Source: JAWOJB01 sp046484325 (GTDB lineage Bacteria > Actinomycetota > Acidimicrobiia > Spongiisociales > ZC4RG35). From it: a stretch of 12,090 bases of DNA. Below are positions 1 through 6,440 of the stretch, piece by piece. The stretch lies in NCBI GenBank assembly GCA_046484325.1, contig JAWOJB010000103.1:1-12090 (forward strand), given 5' to 3'. A model generated the notes under the pieces. The model saw only the letters and a program-made list of their open reading frames with translations, made no database searches and had not been told where the DNA came from. Position 1 is the first letter of the stretch. Each line of letters opens with the position of its first letter. The translations under genes were made by a program, and so were the position numbers.

Positions 1-574
1 CTTCGTCGACCGCCTGGTCGCCCGGACCGAGGCGCTGGTGGTGGGCGACCCGCTCGAGCGGGACGTCTGGATGGGCCCGGTGATCGACCGCAAGACCGTC
101 GACCGGTTCAGGGAGGCGGTGGAGGAGGTCCGCAGCTCGGGCGGCGAGGTGCTGGCCGGGGGCGAAGTGCTCGCTGAGGGCGACCTGGCCCGGGGTCACT
201 TCGTCAGGCCCACCGTGGTCGCCGCCCCCTACGAGTCGTGGGTGTGGTCCCGTGAGCTGTTCATGCCCTTCGTGGCGGTGGGCCCGGTCGACTCGCTCGA
301 CGAGGCGCTCGAGCGGTCCAACGACACCGAGTACGGGTTGACCGCCGGGGTCTTTGCCGGCACCCAGGAGGAGATCGACCGCTTCTTCGCCCGCATCGAG
401 GCGGGGGTCACCTACGTGAACCGCCGGGCCGGCGCCACCACCGGGGCCTGGCCCAACGTCCAGTCGTTCGGCGGATGGAAGGGCTCGGGCACGTCGGGCA
501 CCGGCGGGGGCGGGCCCTGGTACCTGCGCCAGTACATGCGGGAGCAGAGCCGCACGGTGATCCACAAGACGTGA
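1..574 (+). CDS. Delta-1-pyrroline-5-carboxylate / aldehyde dehydrogenase, C-terminal part (5' end outside window)
   Basis: The open frame runs in from the left edge (first full codon at base 2), so about 190 C-terminal residues are visible and the gene is partial. The family oxidises glutamate semialdehyde/P5C or related aldehydes to the acid with NAD(P)+. The visible part has the ELFMPF segment, which corresponds to the conserved cofactor-contacting Glu-x-Phe region. It then has YGLTAGVFA, and a C-terminus very typical of the P5C dehydrogenase branch: NRRAGATTGAWP, FGGWKGSG, and YMREQSRTV close to the stop. The catalytic Cys and the Rossmann half lie upstream of the window. The stop TGA (572-574) overlaps the GTG start of the next gene, so the two are probably translationally coupled. 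The family call is firm. The exact substrate is less certain, because many P5CDH-like paralogues exist in actinobacteria. Confidence 0.93.
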   Translation, partial: FVDRLVARTEALVVGDPLERDVWMGPVIDRKTVDRFREAVEEVRSSGGEVLAGGEVLAEGDLARGHFVRPTVVAAPYESWVWSRELFMPFVAVGPVDSLDEALERSNDTEYGLTAGVFAGTQEEIDRFFARIEAGVTYVNRRAGATTGAWPNVQSFGGWKGSGTSGTGGGGPWYLRQYMREQSRTVIHKT

Positions 575-1242
575 CCCTCCTCGTCACCGGGGCCGGCGGG
601 GTGCTCGGGCGCCGAGTGGTCGCCCGCCTCGCCGAGCAGGGCCATCGGGTGGTCGAGGCGGCGGAGCCGGGGGTCACCGCGATCGTCGACTGCGCCGGCG
701 ACCCGGAGGCGACCGAACGGCTGCTCGCCGGGTGCGAGCGGTCGGTGCACATCGTCTATGCCTCCAAGGTGGGCTGCGACGTCATCCCCCGCCGAGACCA
801 CGAGGCCGCCCTTGCCGGCGAGCAGGCGGTGGAGCGGTCGGGGCTGGGGTGGACGATCCTGCGGGCCACCGAGTTCCACCAGCAGGTGTGGGAGATGGTC
901 GTGGCCAAGTCCCGCCGGCCGCTGGTGGTGGTGCCCGCCGACACCCGGTTCCAGGTGCTCGACCCGGGGGTGGTGGCTGAGCGGTTGGTGGCGGCGGTGG
1001 GGGCGGGGCCGCAGGGGCGGCTCCCCGAGGTGGGCGGCTCGTTCGCCTACGAGGCCCGCGACCTGGCCCGCTCGGTGCTGGCGGCGATCGGGTCGAGGCG
1101 GCGGGTGGTGGCGGTCAACTATCCGGGGATCGTGGGGGCGGCGTTGCGGGCGGGCGCCAACACCACCCCCAACCGGGCGACCGAGGGGGAGAGCTGGAAC
1201 GACTTCGTGCGGAGGCGGATAAAGGTCTTCCCCATCGAGTGA
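571..1242 (+). CDS. NAD(P)-binding oxidoreductase, NmrA/SDR-like
   Basis: A 223-residue protein with an N-terminal Rossmann strand-loop-helix, TLLVTGAGGVLGRRV, carrying the GxxGxxG dinucleotide-binding motif (residues 7-13). The pattern of later blocks, VHIVYASKVG (about 60-68) and GWTILRATEFHQQ (about 93-105), matches atypical SDR proteins of the NmrA type, which may be enzymes or redox sensors. The classical YxxxK catalytic pair is not obvious, so enzymatic activity is not assured. The start chosen is GTG at 571. It lies inside the overlap with the upstream stop (GTGA) and places the Rossmann strand at the very N-terminus. An earlier in-frame start at 475 would only add residues encoded across the dehydrogenase gene. 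The stop codon TGA sits inside the 50-bp repeat that begins at 1236. Pairing with a P5C/aldehyde dehydrogenase suggests a shared catabolic role (inference). Confidence 0.85.
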   Translation: MTLLVTGAGGVLGRRVVARLAEQGHRVVEAAEPGVTAIVDCAGDPEATERLLAGCERSVHIVYASKVGCDVIPRRDHEAALAGEQAVERSGLGWTILRATEFHQQVWEMVVAKSRRPLVVVPADTRFQVLDPGVVAERLVAAVGAGPQGRLPEVGGSFAYEARDLARSVLAAIGSRRRVVAVNYPGIVGAALRAGANTTPNRATEGESWNDFVRRRIKVFPIE

Positions 1243-1285
1243 ACTTGGAACGCCAATAGTTGGCACTTCAGGTTCACTCGTTGCA
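1236..1285 (+). repeat. 50-bp hairpin-forming repeat, copy 1 (possible terminator)
   Basis: The element has perfect 9-bp arms, CGAGTGAAC (1236-1244) and GTTCACTCG (1272-1280). A nested GCCAA-TAG-TTGGC hairpin sits inside at 1252-1264, and TTGCA trails at 1281-1285. The outer and inner stems are joined by five further pairs, two of them G-U, and a 2x2 mismatch. It starts within the stop codon of the oxidoreductase gene and lies between convergent genes, which fits a transcript 3'-end structure. No U-tract follows. A second copy lies in inverted orientation at 3391-3440, with 44 of 50 positions identical. Confidence 0.85.
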
Positions 1286-1305
1286 GAGGAGGGCGCCGCC
1301 GACCG

Positions 1306-2307
1306 CTACCGCTCGGGGCGGCTGTGCTCGGCGTGGAGCTCGGCGACCTCCTCGAGCAGGCGACGGGCCCGCACCAGATGGCCCTCGACGCTGAAGCCGT
1401 GGGCCGGGCCGCGAGGAACCTCGCCGGCCAGGTGGTGCTGGGCGGCCACCCTGGCATGGGCGGCGGCCTTGTCGAGCTCCTCGGCCAGACGCTGGTACTT
1501 CCCGGCGACCGCGATCGACACCGGGCTGGGAGCGGCTGGCACCTCCACCTCCGGCTCCTCCACCTCGACCGGGCCGGCGGCGATCACCTCGAGCGCCTCG
1601 GGGATGGTGATGCGGCCGTGGGTCACCTCCCGGCCGACGATGATCCCCGCCAGGCGGCGCCCCCCGGCGGTAAGTGCCAGTAGCCGGCGCAGGTCGGCGA
1701 GGTCGCGCACCCCGCCGGCGGCGATCACCGGCTCCTCCACCGTGGCCAGCGCCTCGGCGAGCAGCCGGAAGTCGGGCGGCTCGCTGAGGGCGTCTCTCCC
1801 CGCCTCGGCCACCAGGAACGATGCGACTCCGGCCGAGGACAGCTCGATCAGCACCTCCTCCAGGTAGCGGCCGCTGTTCTTGGTCCACCCCCGGGTGACG
1901 ATCTCCTCGTCGGCGTGGACGTCGAGCGATACGGCGATCTTGTCGGGATGGTCACGGCACAGGTCCCAGACCATGTTCTGATGCTCGATGGCGGCGGTGC
2001 CGAGCACCACCCGCCAGGCCCCCGCCTCGATCAGCCGGGCGGCTTCGACATCCGAGCGCACGCCACCCGCCACCTGGACCGGGGCGTCCACCGATTGGAC
2101 CAGCCGGTCGATGAGCGGGCGATTCACGTAGTCGTCGTAGGCTGCGGCATCGAGATCGACGACGTGGATGTGGTCCGCCCCCTGCGCCACCCAGGCCTGG
2201 GCACGCCCCACCGGATCGTTGTCGAGAGGAATGGCGCCCGAGAGGTCGCCGTGGGGCAGGCGCACCGAGCGCCCACCGAGGATGTTGACGCGGGCGTAGA
2301 GGTCCAT
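1306..2307 (-). CDS. Divergent HisA/PriA-like TIM-barrel protein with C-terminal extension
   Basis: A 333-residue protein. Residues 1-245 follow the HisA (ProFAR isomerase) barrel: VRLPHGD, HIHVVDLDAA (47-55), PVQVAGGVRS, VVLGTAAI, SLDV..TRGWTKNSG (128-146), PVIAAGGVRDLADLRRL and GIIVGREVTHGR. Three expected active-site positions differ. The strand-1 Asp (D8 of HisA) is Asn8. In the loop matching the usual YTDI-RDG, the Thr and Asp align with Ala168 and Glu169. The second catalytic Asp (D129) is kept. Residues 246-333 are extra: a Pro/Glu/Val-rich linker, then a helical, charged segment resembling a coiled coil. The gene begins 9 nt after the methyltransferase stop, so the two are cotranscribed. 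A canonical histidine-biosynthesis role is doubtful, and no other his gene is present. It may be a repurposed paralogue acting on another phosphorylated sugar. The start is the ATG at 2307, which puts the first beta strand at the N-terminus. Confidence 0.87.
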   Translation of the reverse strand: MDLYARVNILGGRSVRLPHGDLSGAIPLDNDPVGRAQAWVAQGADHIHVVDLDAAAYDDYVNRPLIDRLVQSVDAPVQVAGGVRSDVEAARLIEAGAWRVVLGTAAIEHQNMVWDLCRDHPDKIAVSLDVHADEEIVTRGWTKNSGRYLEEVLIELSSAGVASFLVAEAGRDALSEPPDFRLLAEALATVEEPVIAAGGVRDLADLRRLLALTAGGRRLAGIIVGREVTHGRITIPEALEVIAAGPVEVEEPEVEVPAAPSPVSIAVAGKYQRLAEELDKAAAHARVAAQHHLAGEVPRGPAHGFSVEGHLVRARRLLEEVAELHAEHSRPER

Positions 2308-2316
2308 GGCCCCAAC

Positions 2317-3363
2317 CTACTCGGCGCGCGACCCGCCCGAGCGGGGCCGGAACAGGTAGTGGCTCACCCCCCACTCGGACCCGCCGGCGAAGCCGAACAG
2401 CTCCGAGCAGGCCATCAGGAACATCCGCCATCGCTGCATCCAGCGGTCGGGGTCGGGCCCGGCGCCCGCCAGCACGGCCCGGACCTCGCCGGCCCGGGCG
2501 TCGAACCGTCTCAGCCAGGCGTCGAGGGTCCTCCGGTAGTGGGTGCCATCGACGATCCAGGCGTCGTCCAGCTCGAACCAGGGCGCCGCCGCCTCCGGCA
2601 GAACCCGGTGGGAGGGCATGATCCCCCCGGAGAAGAAGCTGCGGGCCATCCAGTCACCCGGCCCGGTGTCCTCGTAGGGCCAGAACAGGTCCCGATGGCT
2701 GAAGACGTGGACGAACACCGCCCCGCCGGGCTGGACCCAGCGGTGGATGCGGGAGAAGAGCTCCGGGTGGTTGCGGACGTGCTCCATCATCTCCACCGAC
2801 ATCACCCGGTCGAACCGGGCGCCGGCGTCGAAGGCGTTGACGTCGGCCACCCCCACCTCGAGGTTGGCGAGCCCCAACGACTCGGCCCGGGTCTGGACGA
2901 AGGCCTGTTGTGACGCCGAGTTGGACACGGCGACGATCCGGCAACCCGGGTACCGCTCGGCGATCCACAGCGACAGCGAGCCCCACCCGGATCCGAGGTC
3001 GAGCACCGCCATGCCGTCCTCCAACCCGGCCCGCCGGCAGGTCAGGTCGAGCATCCCCTCCTCGGCCCCGGCGAGGTCGGCCCCGGACTGCCACAGACAG
3101 GCCGAGTACTTGAGGCGGGGGCCGAGGACCAGCTGGAAGAAGCCGGCCGGCACCTCGTAGTGCTGGAGGTTGGCGGCCTCGGGGACAAGCGCCACCGGCC
3201 CGGCGTGCCAGGCGTCGAGGAGGTTGCGGCGGTGGTCGTCGCCCAACTGCCGCTCGGACCGAAGCTTGCCCGCGATCGCCGCCCGCATCCCCAGCCGCAC
3301 CACCCGGTCGGGAAGCCCTGATTCGGCGGCATCGACAAGGCGGGTGACGAGGGCATCGCGCAT
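2317..3363 (-). CDS. SAM-dependent methyltransferase, cyclopropane-fatty-acyl-phospholipid synthase family
   Basis: A 348-residue protein. The CFA-type segment LQHYEVPAGFFQLVLGP...YSACLW (67-91) is followed by the SAM-binding motif I, AVLDLGSGWGSLSLWIAERYP (119-139), then a second-strand IVAVSNSASQQ, and EMMEHVRNH (191-199), which corresponds to the conserved Glu/His patch of the family. CFA synthases transfer a methyl from SAM to an unsaturated acyl chain. Relatives methylate small amines (coclaurine N-methyltransferase type) or make other branched lipids. The FSHRDLFWPYED and GGIMPSHRVLPE segments look more like the non-lipid, plant-like branch than classic Cfa, so the substrate is open. 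It lies upstream of and is coupled to the HisA-like gene. One copy of the 50-bp repeat lies just upstream of the start (3391-3440). The ATG at 3363 is the first plausible start. Confidence 0.85.
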   Translation of the reverse strand: MRDALVTRLVDAAESGLPDRVVRLGMRAAIAGKLRSERQLGDDHRRNLLDAWHAGPVALVPEAANLQHYEVPAGFFQLVLGPRLKYSACLWQSGADLAGAEEGMLDLTCRRAGLEDGMAVLDLGSGWGSLSLWIAERYPGCRIVAVSNSASQQAFVQTRAESLGLANLEVGVADVNAFDAGARFDRVMSVEMMEHVRNHPELFSRIHRWVQPGGAVFVHVFSHRDLFWPYEDTGPGDWMARSFFSGGIMPSHRVLPEAAAPWFELDDAWIVDGTHYRRTLDAWLRRFDARAGEVRAVLAGAGPDPDRWMQRWRMFLMACSELFGFAGGSEWGVSHYLFRPRSGGSRAE

Positions 3364-3390
3364 AGGCCGGCGACGGTACCGCCCCTTCTG

Positions 3391-3440
3391 TGCAACGAGT
3401 GAACCTAAAGCGCCGACTATTGGCCTCCCAGGTTCACTCG
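3391..3440 (-). repeat. 50-bp hairpin-forming repeat, copy 2 (inverted relative to copy 1)
   Basis: Read on the minus strand this copy matches 1236-1285 at 44 of 50 bases with no gaps. The 9-bp terminal arms (3432-3440 and 3396-3404) are perfect. Of the six differences, three fall in stem pairs and keep pairing by exchanging Watson-Crick and G-U pairs. Two fall opposite each other in an existing internal mismatch, and one weakens an inner pair. In minus sense it starts 19 nt after the stop of the endonuclease/polymerase gene, so like copy 1 it sits at the 3' end of a transcript in the same relative orientation. Confidence 0.85.
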
Positions 3441-3459
3441 ACGGATCAGGGGAGCCATC

Positions 3460-5253
3460 TCAGGCCAGACCGAGTGCCTCCTCGGCGGCGTTGAGCCGCT
3501 GGCCGCCCACCGCCACCGGGGCGAACAGATCCCCGTGGCGGCGCAACCGGCCCCACACGTCGTGCATCGTCACATCGCCGTTGGCCACCGAGCCCACCTC
3601 CTCCCAGCGGAGCGGCGCCGACACCGGCGCCCCCGGACGGGGCCGGACCGAGTAGACCGAGGCGATCGTCTGGCCGGAGGCGTTGCGGTTGGCGTCGACG
3701 AACACCCGACCGGCCCGCTTCGACTTGTCCCAGGCCATGGTCACCGTGTCGGGGTCGGCGGCTGCGAGCAGCTTGCCGACCGCGTCGACGAACCGGCGGA
3801 CCCGCTCGAAAGGGTGGACCGGGTCGAGGGGGACGTAGACGTGGAGACCCCGGGACCCCGACAGCTTGGGGTAGCCCCGCAGCCGCAGCCGGTCGAGCGC
3901 CTGGCGAAGGAGCAGGGCGGCGTCGACCACCTGCCCCCAGCCGGCCCCGTCGGCGGGGTCGAGGTCGAAGACCGCCCAGTCGGGCCGGTCGAGCGACCCG
4001 GCCCGGGCGTGGAAGGGGTGGACCTCGATGCAGCCCATGTTGGCGAACCACATGAGCGCCTCCCGTGCATCGGCGGTGAGGAAGTCGATGACCCCGCCCA
4101 TCGAGTCGGAAGGCACCGGGACCGTCGTCATCCAGTCGGGCTGGTGGCCGGGGGCCCGCTTCTCGTAGAAGGTGGGGCCGTCGATCCCGTCGGGGTAGCG
4201 CGACATCGAGAGCGGCCGGCCGGCGAGGTGGGGCAGCAGCACCGAGGCGACCGAGGCGTAGTACTGGACCAGGTCCCCCTTGGTAACCCCGTCGGGGAAC
4301 ATCGGCTTGTCGAGGTTGGTGAGGCGGAGCGGGCGGGCGGTGCCCAGCACCCGGAAGCCCGACCCCTCGCCGACCGCCCGCACCGGGTCGGGGAGGCCGG
4401 CGAGGACGGTGGCCACCGGGCGGCCGGCCGGGCCGGCGCTGCGGGCCAGGGCGGCCTCGAGCCCGGCCTGGATGGCGGCGTGGCTCGTCTCCTCCCGTGC
4501 CTCGGAGATCACCACCATCGGCATCCCCGCCTCGGCCGCCGCCTCGGCCAGCGGCTCGATCGCCAGGGTCCCCTCGCCGTAGGGCAGGTGCTTCACCTCC
4601 CCGTGGGGGCCGATCAGGTTGTCGGTGAACTGGGTCTGGAGCGGGTCGATCATCCAGGCGGGGAACGAGTCACGGACGAAGCCGAGCACCGAGGCGAAGG
4701 CCTGGCGGCTGGTGAGCGCCCCCCCGGTCATGGCGTGGAGGTGGGCCCAGTCGACGATGGGGCGGACGAAGGCGAATTCCTCGCACAGCACGGCGATGTC
4801 GCCGAGGGTGCCGAACGAGCGGTCGTTGCCGCCCACCTCCAGGCCCAGGCCCACCCCCAGGTGGGCGACCTTGGGGGCGATCCGGTCGAGCCGCTCCCGG
4901 ATCCGGTCCATCAGCACCGCCGACTCCTCGCCGTGGGTGTGGCCGAAGTGGGCGCAGATGATCGGCGCCCGCAGCGCCGCCGCCAGCTTCATCGTGTGCT
5001 CGAGGGCGGCCAGGCACTGGGCGGCTTTCTCCTCCTCGGCGACGGTGAGGATGGCGAAGTAGGGGGCGTGGATCGACAGGCGCACGTCCCGTTCGGCGGC
5101 GAGCTCGCCGAACTCCCGGCACCGCCGCTCCTTCCAGGGGAAGTCCTTGACGAAGGCCAGCTCGTAGGCCCGCCGGCCGAGGGCGACCTGGCCGTCGAGG
5201 AAGGCGGCGTCGTCGCCCTCGGGCGGCAGCCCCGACACGCCGAAGCGGATCAC
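3460..5253 (-). CDS. Fusion: endonuclease-IV-like TIM barrel + LigD-type DNA primase/polymerase
   Basis: A 597-residue protein. The start GTG (5251-5253) overlaps the upstream VOC stop by 4 nt; upstream in-frame residues are a shadow of the VOC gene. Residues 1 to about 270 form a xylose-isomerase/AP-endonuclease-like barrel with candidate metal ligands in the EndoIV order: SIHAPY (H62), AHFGHTHG (H102, H105), GLEVGG (E139), VDWAHLHA (D168, H171), KHLPYGEG (H222) and the late Glu in VISEARE (E251). Residues about 305-597 are the LigD polymerase (AEP) domain: LTNLDKPMFPDGVTKGD, RPLSMSRYPDG, FDLDP (D430, D432, metal binding), SGSRGLHVYVP (H471) and VFVDANRN (D520, third acidic residue). LigD-Pol adds nucleotides or ribonucleotides and fills gaps in non-homologous end joining; EndoIV cleaves at abasic sites. 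No ligase or Ku gene is in view. The fusion suggests coupled end or AP-site cleaning and fill-in (inference). Confidence 0.9.
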   Translation of the reverse strand: MIRFGVSGLPPEGDDAAFLDGQVALGRRAYELAFVKDFPWKERRCREFGELAAERDVRLSIHAPYFAILTVAEEEKAAQCLAALEHTMKLAAALRAPIICAHFGHTHGEESAVLMDRIRERLDRIAPKVAHLGVGLGLEVGGNDRSFGTLGDIAVLCEEFAFVRPIVDWAHLHAMTGGALTSRQAFASVLGFVRDSFPAWMIDPLQTQFTDNLIGPHGEVKHLPYGEGTLAIEPLAEAAAEAGMPMVVISEAREETSHAAIQAGLEAALARSAGPAGRPVATVLAGLPDPVRAVGEGSGFRVLGTARPLRLTNLDKPMFPDGVTKGDLVQYYASVASVLLPHLAGRPLSMSRYPDGIDGPTFYEKRAPGHQPDWMTTVPVPSDSMGGVIDFLTADAREALMWFANMGCIEVHPFHARAGSLDRPDWAVFDLDPADGAGWGQVVDAALLLRQALDRLRLRGYPKLSGSRGLHVYVPLDPVHPFERVRRFVDAVGKLLAAADPDTVTMAWDKSKRAGRVFVDANRNASGQTIASVYSVRPRPGAPVSAPLRWEEVGSVANGDVTMHDVWGRLRRHGDLFAPVAVGGQRLNAAEEALGLA

Positions 5254-5645
5254 CGGCCGGCCCCGTCGGGGAACTCGAAGAGCTGGACGAGGTTGCCGTC
5301 CGGATCGGCGTAGGTGGCGACCCGCCCACCCCAGTGCTCGGGCTCGGGAGGGCGCAGACAGGGGACGTCGAGCGCCCGGAGGCGGTCGTGGGCGGCGTCG
5401 AGGTCGTCGACCGCCAGGTTGACCATCACCCGAAGGGGGTCGAGGGACTCTCCCCCCACCCGGTCGTGGACCGACACGGTGAGCCGGACCGGCCCCCACT
5501 CGAAGTTGACGAAGCCCGGGCGGTCGGCGAGGGGCCGGAGACCGAGCGTGTCGACGTAGAAGTCGCGCAGCATCGGATGCCGCTCGGCGGAGGTGAAGAC
5601 GATCACCCCGGCCAGGCCGGTGACGAGGGGAACCACGACCGTCAC
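5250..5645 (-). CDS. VOC-superfamily (glyoxalase/bleomycin-resistance-like) protein
   Basis: A 131-residue single-domain protein with the two beta-alpha-beta-beta-beta half modules of the VOC fold: LAGVIVFTSAERHPMLRDFYVDTLGLRPL (about 11-39) and VMVNLAVDDLDAAHDRLRAL...VATYADPDGNLVQLFEF (about 73-125). The end DPDGNLVQLFE contains the usual terminal metal-ligand Glu (E124). Members bind or modify small molecules, including antibiotic-binding proteins, dioxygenases and isomerases, and the exact role cannot be read here. The start is GTG at 5645; no strong ribosome binding site is seen. The stop overlaps the start of the EndoIV-like/LigD fusion. It follows the ABC permease by 42 nt on the same strand, so it probably sits in one operon with the exporter and the repair fusion. 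A drug-binding or detoxifying role would fit. Confidence 0.85.
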   Translation of the reverse strand: MTVVVPLVTGLAGVIVFTSAERHPMLRDFYVDTLGLRPLADRPGFVNFEWGPVRLTVSVHDRVGGESLDPLRVMVNLAVDDLDAAHDRLRALDVPCLRPPEPEHWGGRVATYADPDGNLVQLFEFPDGAGR

Positions 5646-5687
5646 CCTATTCGCGTCTGCCGGGGCAGGGACCCGAGGCGACCCCCG

Positions 5688-6440
5688 TCACTCCCACCGG
5701 TAGGCCCACCACGCCACTGCCCCGGCCACGGCGACGATGGCGAGCGAGATCAGCGATTGCCGGATCGCCCAGTCCCCGGTCAGCCACGGCTCCTGCATCA
5801 GCTCGATGACCGGCGTCAGTGGGAGCCAGTCACCCAGGGTCGCGAGCGACGACGGCAGCACCTCGGGGGGCGGGCCCGACCCGCTGAGGAAGAGGAGCAC
5901 AAACCAGAGCAGCAGGCCCACCGACTGGGCGGCCCGGGGGGTGGGGAGCACCGTCCCCAGCATGACCCCGAAGGCGGAGATGGCCACGGCGCCCAGTAGG
6001 TAGGCGGCCAGGAACCGGACCGGGCTGGCCGGCAACCCGACGTCGGTGAAGGCGAAGGCGGCGACCAGCAGCAGAGCCGCCCCCACCGTGGCGACGCCGA
6101 GAGCGATGGCGAGCTGCGAGGTGAGGACGAAGCGTCGGGGCACCCCCGAAGCTCGCAGCCGCCGAAGGACGCCCGTCGCCCGGTACTCCACCAGGTGGGC
6201 GGGCACGGCGATGAGCGCGAAGCCGGCGACGGCCAAGGCCACGTAGGCGGGGGTGTACCAGTCCGTGGCGCCGAAGCCCCGGTAGACGACGAACCCGCCA
6301 TCGTCCATGACCTCGTTCCCGAACACCCCGCCCAGGATGTAGAGCACCATCAGCGGGAGGGCGAGCGTGAAGATCACCGTGACGGGCTCACGCAGGAACA
6401 GCTTGAGTTCGGTCCAGATGAGCTTGCCCAGGGCCTGCAT
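5688..6440 (-). CDS. ABC-2 type transporter permease
   Basis: A 250-residue membrane protein with an N-terminal amphipathic start (WTELKLFLREPVTV) and about six hydrophobic segments near residues 21-40, 64-84, 105-130, 143-164, 172-187 and 229-247. This is the usual ABC-2 permease layout (DrrB/NodJ-like). The conserved cytoplasmic stretch YRATGVLRRLRASGVP (86-101) is the family's hallmark coupling region. It acts with the ATPase encoded immediately upstream: the ATPase stop TGA and this ATG share one base (TGATG), a classic coupled arrangement. The system is likely to export a small molecule or lipid, and the substrate is unknown. The start is the ATG at 6440. Confidence 0.93.
   Translation of the reverse strand: MQALGKLIWTELKLFLREPVTVIFTLALPLMVLYILGGVFGNEVMDDGGFVVYRGFGATDWYTPAYVALAVAGFALIAVPAHLVEYRATGVLRRLRASGVPRRFVLTSQLAIALGVATVGAALLLVAAFAFTDVGLPASPVRFLAAYLLGAVAISAFGVMLGTVLPTPRAAQSVGLLLWFVLLFLSGSGPPPEVLPSSLATLGDWLPLTPVIELMQEPWLTGDWAIRQSLISLAIVAVAGAVAWWAYRWE

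Noticed and set aside
1915..2913. Plus-strand open frame of about 330 residues
   Set aside because: It lies opposite the HisA-like and methyltransferase genes and shows only GC-biased, low-complexity translation.
1236..3440. Transposon flanked by the two 50-bp inverted repeats
   Set aside because: There is no transposase or recombinase between the copies and no target duplication. The structure and placement fit a 3'-end hairpin better.
3535..5313. Long plus-strand open frame (about 590 residues) opposite the endonuclease/polymerase fusion
   Set aside because: Its translation is rich in Gly, Pro, Arg, Val and Asp with no domain. It is explained by third-position GC bias opposite a real gene, and the minus-strand frame carries clear motifs.
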